A stretch of DNA of 7,727 bases. Source: VBAS01 sp035764525. Lineage in GTDB: Bacteria > Bacteroidota > Bacteroidia > Chitinophagales > Chitinophagaceae. The stretch covers positions 1 to 7,727 of the forward strand of contig DASTZB010000418.1 of assembly GCA_035764525.1 (NCBI GenBank), written 5' to 3'. The notes under the pieces were generated by a model, which had not been told where the DNA came from, did no database searches, and saw only the letters and a program-made list of their open reading frames with translations. This document shows, piece after piece, positions 1 through 5,678 of the stretch; position 1 is the first letter of the stretch, and each line of letters opens with the position of its first letter. A program made the position numbers and the translations under genes.

Positions 1-314
1 CCTTAAGAGAAAGAGAAGACAGTGTGTTTATCGCAAATGTCGATTATGAATCACCTGGATGGAATGAAGGGATAAGAAGAGGACAGCAAGTGATTAAGAT
101 CAATGGAGAAAAAGCTACCGGTAGTATTTTCAATAAAATAATTACAAGTGCAAGACCAGGTGATAAAATAGGTCTTACTATACTCATCAATAATGTTATT
201 ACATATATAGAAATTATTTCTACTAAAAAAACTGAAAAAGGATTTAAAATAACTCCCTTCAGGAATCCTGACAATTTACAAAAACAAATACTGGAAGGTT
301 GGTTAAAAGGATAA
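1..314 (+). CDS. C-terminal end of a PDZ-domain protein, probably an M61-family peptidase (5' partial)
   Basis: The frame is open from the left edge (first full codon at base 3) to TAA at 312-314, so this is the last 103 residues of a larger protein. A GTG at 24 is in frame but is most likely internal, because it falls inside the PDZ fold. Visible are a PDZ core with the pattern ESPGWNEGIRRGQQVIKING (a residue pair SP-x-x-x-x-G then G-x-x-I/V-x-x-I-N-G), followed by a PGDKIGLTI strand, and then a tail of the form NPDNLQKQ...GWLKG. In bacterial M61 (glycyl aminopeptidase-like) metallopeptidases a single PDZ domain sits at the C-terminus and ends in a similar N-P-x-x-x-Q...W-L tail, which is why I favour that family. 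The zinc-binding HExxH region would lie upstream, outside the window. A different PDZ protease is possible. The next gene starts 33 bases downstream on the same strand. Confidence 0.6.
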   Translation, partial: LREREDSVFIANVDYESPGWNEGIRRGQQVIKINGEKATGSIFNKIITSARPGDKIGLTILINNVITYIEIISTKKTEKGFKITPFRNPDNLQKQILEGWLKG

Positions 315-347
315 GACCCTTATCTTTAAAGTATAAACTATACCCCC

Positions 348-1982
348 ATGTGGATCTTCCAGATCGCCAGGTTTTTTAGAAATTTCTTCCGGCTGATTGC
401 AATTTTTTTCATTATCCTTAAACATGTTGTCAAGAACTGGATGTACAACACATGGATGCGCCGCATTTTTGATCCAAAAGGAAAAAAGCTTACGAGCAGG
501 GCTGAACAACTTCGTCAAACAATTGAAGAGCTGGGTCCCACCTTTGTCAAATTTGGACAGATAGTTGCAGACAGACCCGATCTTGCATCAGATCATTTGC
601 GTGAAGAATTAAAAAAGTTGCAATCTAATGCAAGACCAATGGATGATGGCGAATCAATCAGTCTTATTGAAACCGAATTAGGCGATCCTATTGAAGAAGT
701 TTTTCTCACTCTTGAAAAAAAGCATATTGCTTCTGCTTCAATTGCACAAGTTTATTCCGGTGTTTTAAGAACCGGTGAGAGAGTTGCTATAAAAATTCAA
801 CGCCCGAATATCAAACATAAGATCGCGATCGATCTTATATTGATGAAAGTATTGGCAAGACAAGTAGTAAAGACTTATCCCGGGCTTACGAGTTTTAATT
901 TGATTGGTTTTGTTGAAGACTTTGGAGAGAACCTGATGAAAGAACTTGATTTCAATAACGAAGCATCCAACATGCTTCGCTTTACTGATATGTTCAAAGA
1001 GGATCCCACCTGTTATATCCCAAAAGTTTTTATCCAACATTGTCGTCAGCGGCTATTGGTGATGGAATATATTGAAGGCCTTCGCCCGGATGATATTGAT
1101 GGATTAAGAGCTGCTGGTTTTGATCCACAGATCATTGCTGAGAACGGAACGCATATAATATTAAAGATGATCCTTCGTCATGGATTCTTCCACGCTGATC
1201 CGCACCCGGGAAATATTTTCATTCGCGGCGATAACCAGATTGTTTTGTTAGATCATGGAATGGCGGCAAGTTTAAAGCCAAGACAAATTCAGGCATTGAT
1301 CAATTTCATGCTTGGATTTTCAAAAAATGATCCGCATCGAATTGCTAAATCGCTGCTGAGTTTATCAGAAATAACTTACTTCAAAGAAATGGAAGATCTC
1401 GAATTCCGTCTTGGAGAAATAATTAAGAAGTACAGTTACATGAGTTATGAGCAGGTGGATATTTCCGCCGTCATGACGGAAGCATTCAAGGTTATTGGGC
1501 GATATGGGTTAACTGTTCCCTCCAATCTTTTTACATTAATAAAATCACTGGCTACCATACAAAAGTTTGCCGAACATCTTGAAGCGGATGTTTCTATTGC
1601 AAACATGATACGGCCTTACGCCACTGAAAAAATAAAAGAACAATTCAGTTGGGATGCGGTGGTGAAAATTGTGACAGATTCTGCAGAAGATTATTTGTAC
1701 CTGGTAAGCAAACTGCCAAAAGATATCAGGGAAGTGGTTGGTAAACTAAAGGATGGTGTGATGCGGCATGAGATAAATTTCAGCGAAGATAGTTTTACTA
1801 ATAAAGCGTTCCGGATGAATATCAATCGTCTTGCTTTTGTTTTTATACTGGGGTTGATGATGATTTGTTCAACAATGCTTATGATCTATATGCGTGATAA
1901 ACAGATAATCAGGATATTCTTTTATACTACACTTATTATTACCACTTTTACGGCTTTGCGTTTGCTTGCAAAAACAAGATAG
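348..1982 (+). CDS. ABC1/UbiB-family atypical protein kinase-like membrane protein
   Basis: A complete 544-residue protein of the ABC1/ADCK/UbiB family, whose members support ubiquinone or other isoprenoid lipid metabolism at the membrane through ATP binding or ATPase activity. Family marks appear in order: KFGQ at residues 68-71 (the KxGQ motif that covers the active site), the A-rich nucleotide loop as ASASIAQVY near 128-136, the VAIK lysine K149, ELDFNNEASN at 199-208 (the ExDFxxEAxN motif), HADPHPGN at 282-289 as the catalytic-loop equivalent, and metal-binding D302 in DHG. Two hydrophobic helices near 493-514 and 520-540 give the usual C-terminal membrane anchor; residues 9-27 are also hydrophobic. 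ATG 348 is the first start after an in-frame stop at 327; no Shine-Dalgarno sequence is seen, as usual in Bacteroidota. Length and all key residues match an intact gene. Bacteroidota normally use menaquinone, so a role in its supply is plausible but not shown. No quinone-pathway genes are adjacent. Confidence 0.93.
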   Translation: MWIFQIARFFRNFFRLIAIFFIILKHVVKNWMYNTWMRRIFDPKGKKLTSRAEQLRQTIEELGPTFVKFGQIVADRPDLASDHLREELKKLQSNARPMDDGESISLIETELGDPIEEVFLTLEKKHIASASIAQVYSGVLRTGERVAIKIQRPNIKHKIAIDLILMKVLARQVVKTYPGLTSFNLIGFVEDFGENLMKELDFNNEASNMLRFTDMFKEDPTCYIPKVFIQHCRQRLLVMEYIEGLRPDDIDGLRAAGFDPQIIAENGTHIILKMILRHGFFHADPHPGNIFIRGDNQIVLLDHGMAASLKPRQIQALINFMLGFSKNDPHRIAKSLLSLSEITYFKEMEDLEFRLGEIIKKYSYMSYEQVDISAVMTEAFKVIGRYGLTVPSNLFTLIKSLATIQKFAEHLEADVSIANMIRPYATEKIKEQFSWDAVVKIVTDSAEDYLYLVSKLPKDIREVVGKLKDGVMRHEINFSEDSFTNKAFRMNINRLAFVFILGLMMICSTMLMIYMRDKQIIRIFFYTTLIITTFTALRLLAKTR

Positions 1983-1996
1983 TTTGAAAAGTTTAT

Positions 1997-2206
1997 TTAC
2001 ATTGGCATTTGCCCGGAAAGAAGCCCCAATCTGCCGGCATATCTTTCTTTATAATATTTCTTTTTTACATAATCATTAAAAATAGAAGCAGCTATCCATA
2101 TTTCAATATTTGCTGAATCGACTAACCTGGTTGCAGGCTTAAAAAAGAATTTAATTATCCGGAAATTTCTTACATTTAAAATATCAATCCTTCTGAAATC
2201 ACGATC
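1997..2206 (-). pseudogene. Start-less open frame, possible remnant of a gene's 3' end
   Basis: On the minus strand a frame is open for 69 codons from just after an in-frame TAA (2207-2209) to TAA at 1997-1999. The translation has a balanced, protein-like composition: it includes DRDFRRIDILNV near the N-terminal side, FFFKPATRLVDSANIEIW in the middle, and KERYAGRLGLLSGQMPM at the end. There is no in-frame ATG, GTG or TTG early enough to make a useful protein; the only ATG codons are the second-last pair of methionines. In AT-rich DNA an open run of this length is somewhat unlikely by chance. I read it as a possible C-terminal fragment of a decayed gene, cut off close to the lipoprotein gene that begins at 2261. 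Only 14 bases separate it from the convergent UbiB-like gene. An ATG in another frame at about 2237 gives only 11 codons before a stop, so a frameshift from there would be needed to restore a start. I do not recognise the family. Confidence 0.35.
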
Positions 2207-2260
2207 TTACTCTAGTTAGACTCCGTCTCACCATTTATTAACTTAAAAAACAAAACTTTT

Positions 2261-2818
2261 ATGAAGAAATTCTTTTTCGGAGTTCTTATCTCCACCATTT
2301 TTATCTCTTGTGCCGAAAAAGCTGAAGAGAAACCAACAACAGAAACTTCTGCTCCGGCAACCGAAACAAAAAAACCAGCAACAGAGGTTTTGGATCTTAG
2401 TGAAGCAGATGGAGTAAAAGCAGGCTTAGCTGCATTTACAAAGGGCGATATTGACGGTATGACCTCCAACTTTGATGATAATGTCCGTTATTTTTTTTCT
2501 AGTGGGGACAGTCTCATAGGGAAACAAAAGGTAAAAGATTACTATACCGGTCGCTGGAAATTAATTGACTCTGTTATGTATTCAGAAACTATTTTGCTGC
2601 CAGTTAGAATTAATGAAAGTCAATCGCCACAATATGCAACGGTAGGCAAATGGGTCTTCAGCTGGAATTTTGCACATGTAAAATATAAGAATGGTAAGTG
2701 GCTTCATTTCTGGATCCATACCGATTATCATTATGATGATGCAGGCAAAGTAAATACAGTAATTCAGTTTATCGACCGGCATCCCATCATGGAGGCCACA
2801 AAGGGCATGAAGATGTGA
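2261..2818 (+). CDS. Small lipoprotein with an NTF2/SnoaL-like domain
   Basis: A complete 185-residue protein. Residues 1-16 form a lipoprotein signal peptide (MKK, hydrophobic stretch, then FIS) followed by C17, which fits a lipobox with cleavage before the cysteine, so the product should be lipid-anchored in the periplasm or at the outer membrane. The acidic AEKAEE stretch right after the cysteine could resemble a Bacteroidota surface-export signal, but weakly. Residues 18-45 are a flexible linker rich in Thr, Glu, Lys and Ala. Residues 48-175 have the pattern of an NTF2/SnoaL-like fold: an N-terminal helix with AAFTKGDIDGMTSNFDDNV, a GKQKVKDYY segment, and late strands such as GKWVFSWNF, GKWLHFWIH and VIQFID. 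Such domains act as small-ligand-binding or enzyme scaffolds; the substrate cannot be told here. ATG 2261 is preceded by an A-rich leader without a Shine-Dalgarno sequence. It appears monocistronic, ending at a strong terminator. Confidence 0.85.
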   Translation: MKKFFFGVLISTIFISCAEKAEEKPTTETSAPATETKKPATEVLDLSEADGVKAGLAAFTKGDIDGMTSNFDDNVRYFFSSGDSLIGKQKVKDYYTGRWKLIDSVMYSETILLPVRINESQSPQYATVGKWVFSWNFAHVKYKNGKWLHFWIHTDYHYDDAGKVNTVIQFIDRHPIMEATKGMKM

Positions 2819-2833
2819 TGAATTAAAATTCTT

Positions 2834-2856
2834 AACCCCGATTTGCGGGGTTTTTT
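2834..2856 (+). terminator. Intrinsic terminator of the NTF2-like lipoprotein gene
   Basis: A perfect 7-base-pair stem AACCCCG (2834-2840) / CGGGGTT (2846-2852) with loop ATTTG is followed by a run of Ts (2851-2856), 15 bases after the lipoprotein stop codon. The T-run overlaps the stop codon of the convergent acetyltransferase gene (2855-2857). Read from the minus strand the stem is preceded by As and followed by AAGAATTTT, so it may also serve, less strongly, to end the minus-strand transcript. Confidence 0.9.
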
Positions 2857-3448
2857 ATTTCTTCAAAAATGCAGACGATCTCTTAAGAATTGAATCAATT
2901 ACTACTTTATTAATTTGATGGAATTTAATTGGATCTACAGGATCTTCTTTGTAAGGATTTATTTCATACTGCATCCACCCCACATCATGCCACTGCCCAA
3001 GCTTATAACCAATTTTTTTATAAGTAGTCAGATATTCAAATCCGAATTTTTTATGAAAGGCAATGCTCCTGTCATTAGGTAATGTAATAACAGCATACGC
3101 ATTTACATACCCTTGAATTTTTAAAATATCAAACAATGCAGCGTATAATGCATTTGCAATTCCGGAGCCAAGGTATCTTTCTGAAATATAAACCGAGGGC
3201 TCCGTACACCATTGATATCCTTTTCGATCACGATGTTTTCCTGCATAAGCATAACCGGCGATCTCCTTATCTATTTCGCAAACAAGCCATGGCCGTTCTT
3301 CAAGGTTTGAAATAACTCTTTTTTGAAAATCTTCAACCGATGGCACTTCCGTTTCTTGTGTAATTCCGGAATTAAGAATGAACGGAGCATAGATCTCCAG
3401 CATACCGGCAGCATCATCTTTGGTTGCCACTCTTATATTGCCTGCCAT
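2855..3448 (-). CDS. GNAT-family N-acetyltransferase, phosphinothricin acetyltransferase (PAT/Bar)-like
   Basis: A complete 197-residue cytoplasmic acetyltransferase that should move an acetyl group from acetyl-CoA to an amine. The pattern follows the PAT/Bar/MnaT branch of GNAT: IRVATKDDAAGMLEIYAPF at the N-terminus, PWLVCEIDKEIAGYAYAG at 53-70, WCTEPSVYIS at 80-89, the acetyl-CoA loop R91-YLG-S-G96, LPNDRSIAFHKKFGF at 123-137, and the branch signature GYKLGQWHDVGW at 147-158. E83 and H132 line up with the Glu and His proposed as active-site residues in Bar. Relatives act on phosphinothricin, methionine sulfoximine or similar amino-acid analogues; the true substrate here is unknown. About 35 residues follow the WHDVGW signature, including a lysine-rich end, somewhat longer than many relatives. 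It lies 58 bases downstream of the response regulator on the same strand and may be co-transcribed. No Shine-Dalgarno sequence; the start sits after an A-rich repeat leader. Confidence 0.9.
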   Translation of the reverse strand: MAGNIRVATKDDAAGMLEIYAPFILNSGITQETEVPSVEDFQKRVISNLEERPWLVCEIDKEIAGYAYAGKHRDRKGYQWCTEPSVYISERYLGSGIANALYAALFDILKIQGYVNAYAVITLPNDRSIAFHKKFGFEYLTTYKKIGYKLGQWHDVGWMQYEINPYKEDPVDPIKFHQINKVVIDSILKRSSAFLKK

Positions 3449-3497
3449 TTTGATTTTTTACTTTTGACTTTTTACTTACATGCAAAATAAGTCAAAG
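3449..3497. repeat. AT-rich AAAAGT(A/C) repeat leader with an imperfect inverted repeat
   Basis: Read on the minus strand, the bases just before the acetyltransferase start repeat the theme AAAAAGTC, AAAAGTA, AAAAATC with a period of about 7. Overlapping this, CTTTTGACTT (3461-3470) and AAGTCAAAG (3489-3497) form an inverted repeat with one bulged base, able to fold around a loop containing ACTTACATGC. It lies between the response-regulator stop (3507) and the acetyltransferase start (3448). There is no T-run after the hairpin on the minus strand, so it is not a standard terminator. It may be a leader or spacer element; function is unknown. Confidence 0.45.
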
Positions 3498-3506
3498 TAC
3501 GATACA

Positions 3507-4268
3507 TCAGGCCTCATAAACCCATTTCCGAAATATCGGCGCTGTTTCCTGGCTTACAATGATGGCATGGTTGATATCAGATGTAGCAAGATCGATCTGC
3601 AGCTTTACTTTTTCGTATGGCTTAAAACTCCTGATATAATTAATATTTACAATGTACTGCCGGTTTGCCCTGAAAAACCTGTTCTTATCCAATTCCGCTT
3701 CAAGGTCACAAAGATTTTTATCTGATAAATATTTTCTACCAGCTTTATCAATCACATACACCACTTTGTTTTCAGTAAAAAATAAAACAATATCATCAAA
3801 AGGCAGGGCAATGCTTTCAACTCCTTTTTTTACAACCAGCCTTGTTTTTTTAGGTTGCAAAAATGGATTCACCAATTTGCTTATATCGTTGAACTTGCCT
3901 GCAAAATGATGTTGCAGCATTTTATACTTTCTCAAAGACTTGTCCAGTTCTTTTTCATCAACCGGCTTTAATAAATAATCGATGCCATTGTGTTCAAAAG
4001 CATTCATCATAAATTCATCGTAGGCAGTAACAAAAATTACCGGTGCCTCCACAACACAGTTTCGGAATATCTCAAAAGATAATCCATCCGGCAATTGCAC
4101 ATCGCTGAAAATAATGTCAGCATTACGGGGCTGCCCGAGATAACTGACGCCTTCCTGCACGGATGTGATCGTTGCAAGCAGGTTTACATCCACAGAAACA
4201 CGGGCCAGTGTTTGCAAAAGACTTTCCCTCGACGGTCGCTCATCTTCAATGATAATAGTGTTTAACAT
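3507..4268 (-). CDS. LytTR-family response regulator (receiver plus LytTR DNA-binding domain)
   Basis: A complete 253-residue transcription regulator. The receiver domain spans about residues 3-120, with the acidic pair E8/D9, phospho-acceptor D56 in IIFSDVQLPDG, T81 in FVTAYD, and K101 in LLKPVDE. A linker leads to the LytTR domain (about 142-253), recognised by LVVKKGVESIALPFDDIV and the hallmark FFRANRQYIVNINYI at 198-212. LytTR proteins bind DNA through a beta-rich fold, usually at paired direct repeats. The gene follows the histidine kinase with a 10-base gap, so the kinase is its expected phosphodonor and the two are surely one operon. All phosphorylation residues are intact. Targets are unknown; the divergent SusC-like gene across the shared intergenic region and the downstream acetyltransferase are the nearest candidates. 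Confidence 0.95.
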   Translation of the reverse strand: MLNTIIIEDERPSRESLLQTLARVSVDVNLLATITSVQEGVSYLGQPRNADIIFSDVQLPDGLSFEIFRNCVVEAPVIFVTAYDEFMMNAFEHNGIDYLLKPVDEKELDKSLRKYKMLQHHFAGKFNDISKLVNPFLQPKKTRLVVKKGVESIALPFDDIVLFFTENKVVYVIDKAGRKYLSDKNLCDLEAELDKNRFFRANRQYIVNINYIRSFKPYEKVKLQIDLATSDINHAIIVSQETAPIFRKWVYEA

Positions 4269-4278
4269 GGCTTAAGGT

Positions 4279-5316
4279 TTAAAGGTTTTTTATTAATGGT
4301 AATTTCACAAGGAAATGAGATTCTTCATTTTCTATAATAATATTTTTATTACAAACGAGCATGTATCGGGAACTCAGGTTTCTTAAACCGGTACTTGTTG
4401 AATCAACGAGATAAGGTTTGGGTCTTTTATTATTTCTTACTTTCAAATATTCGCCATTCATTGACAATCTTATCATCAATGGATTTTCAGCGCTGAACTC
4501 ATTATGCTTTATTGCATTTTCCACTACCGTTTGCAACGAACACGGCGGCATCATTATTTTTCTTATTTCCGCTTCTTTAGCATCTAATTCAAATACTAAT
4601 TTATTTTCATAGCGAACCTGCAAAAGGAAAAAATAGCTTTCAATGAACTCCAATTCCTTAAATAAAGAAACAAGCTCTTTATTCTTGTTCATCAATACAT
4701 ATTTATACACCTGGGCAAGACGTGAGTTGAATACATAAGCCGTATCGGGATTTGTGATGATAAGATGATTCAATGTATTGAGCGCATTAAAAATAAAATG
4801 CGGATCAAGCTCATTATTTAGTACATCCATTTCAGCCTCCTTTCTTTCCTTATCCAGTTCTTCAACAATTTTTGTATCCAACTCCCTCTCTTTACTTAAA
4901 AACAGTATTTCGTAAACAAGGGTAAAGATCAGCACCGCCATGATCGTAATAGCAATGAATGAAAAAAATGTGTGCCATGTAAAGATCTCCTTCGAGATAC
5001 GAAACCAGATCATTGTCATCGCCCCTCCGGATGCAGCGCCATATAAAGCTGACACAATAGATATGGACAGGATCTTAAAAAACGGGTTCTGGGCTTTACG
5101 AAACATTGGCCGCAGCTTCATGTGTATCCAATTGCAACCACCCCATATTATAAATGATGTCAATATAAAATAGCCATTGGAAATAATTATCTGGGCAGCA
5201 GAATATTTCTCATACGTAATGATGCCCGATACTGCGGGGATCAAGAGCCCGAGCAAGGGAATAAACAGAAGCCTTAACTGAAAGTCTCTTACCATAGCAG
5301 CAACGGTTGTGGTCAT
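4279..5316 (-). CDS. LytS-type membrane sensor histidine kinase (His_kinase family)
   Basis: A complete 345-residue inner-membrane kinase. The N-terminal half holds four likely membrane helices (about residues 13-34, 44-61, 81-104 and 115-140) with short loops and no separate extracytoplasmic sensor domain, so the signal is probably sensed in or near the membrane. A charged coiled-coil-like segment (141-166) leads to the phospho-acceptor region NELDPHFIFNALNTLN with H173. The ATP-binding part has an N-box VENAIKHN (265-272) and a shortened G-box STSTGLRNL (306-314) followed by SRYML, where the common form in this phylum reads STGIGLxN; the first glycine of the loop is thus absent. ATG at 5314-5316 is taken as start; an in-frame ATG seven codons later is equally possible. 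No Shine-Dalgarno sequence is seen. It is the first gene of a minus-strand operon with the LytTR regulator. Confidence 0.94.
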   Translation of the reverse strand: MTTTVAAMVRDFQLRLLFIPLLGLLIPAVSGIITYEKYSAAQIIISNGYFILTSFIIWGGCNWIHMKLRPMFRKAQNPFFKILSISIVSALYGAASGGAMTMIWFRISKEIFTWHTFFSFIAITIMAVLIFTLVYEILFLSKERELDTKIVEELDKERKEAEMDVLNNELDPHFIFNALNTLNHLIITNPDTAYVFNSRLAQVYKYVLMNKNKELVSLFKELEFIESYFFLLQVRYENKLVFELDAKEAEIRKIMMPPCSLQTVVENAIKHNEFSAENPLMIRLSMNGEYLKVRNNKRPKPYLVDSTSTGLRNLSSRYMLVCNKNIIIENEESHFLVKLPLIKNL

Positions 5317-5678
5317 TAATTAATATGCCGGCTTCGTCATGTGTAGTCATGAAAATTATCAAACGATATTTTCACTCAATTTATTTGTCCTCTATGTTAA
5401 CTAATACTAAATAATGCCATGTGGACAAATACCATTACAAAAGGCAAACGAAAATCAACTGATAGTCATGAGTAGGTGAAAGTTATTAATGCTGACTTCG
5501 ATGATTACACTATCGCTGCATCATTCATCAAAAATTACAATCGGCTGAAAAATTCGGTAATTCATTAAGGGGTTTTAATAACGAACATTCATGCTTCAGT
5601 AATTGAACATAGATGCATTGAAGCAAAATCATGCAAATTGATGCCTATGGCCATGGTGTTTAACAAAAATTAAGTTGC
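5317..5678. promoter_or_regulatory. Divergent intergenic region between the histidine kinase and SusC-like genes
   Basis: These 362 bases must hold the promoters of both divergent genes. I could not find a convincing Bacteroidota promoter (TTTG, about 19 bases, TAxxTTTG) for either side; the nearest match toward the kinase, TATCGTTTG read on the minus strand, has one base too many and lacks the upstream box. The stretch holds a 9-base direct repeat TAGTCATGA (5344-5352 and 5463-5471), a cluster of ATGC...ATTGA repeats near the SusC start, and two very short overlapping plus-strand open frames (5414-5479 and 5476-5568). No RNA gene is recognised. Confidence 0.5.
5591..5644. repeat. Cluster of short direct and inverted repeats upstream of the SusC-like gene
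   Basis: TGCTTCA (5592-5598) and TGAAGCA (5619-5625) form a perfect 7-base inverted repeat with a 20-base spacer. ATGCATTGAAGC (5613-5624) and ATGCAAATTGATGC (5631-5644) are similar direct repeats starting 18 bases apart, and ATGC with ATTGA also occurs at 5591-5605. The cluster ends 34 bases before the SusC-like start, so it would lie in the promoter or in the 5' untranslated leader. An operator or leader structure is possible; neither is shown. Confidence 0.35.

Noticed and set aside
24..314. GTG 24 as the true start of a 96-residue protein
   Set aside because: The frame stays open to the left edge and the PDZ fold would be cut, so this is an internal codon of a longer protein.
2212..2469. 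85-codon minus-strand open frame
   Set aside because: It is antisense to the lipoprotein signal and linker region; its Ser/Val/Ala-rich translation simply mirrors the Thr/Glu/Lys-rich linker.
3461..3497. Terminator between the response regulator and the acetyltransferase
   Set aside because: The inverted repeat is AT-rich, bulged and lacks a T-run in the minus-strand direction.
5350..5400. Promoter of the histidine kinase at TATCGTTTG on the minus strand
   Set aside because: The spacing inside the motif is off by one base and no upstream TTTG/TTG lies at a suitable distance.
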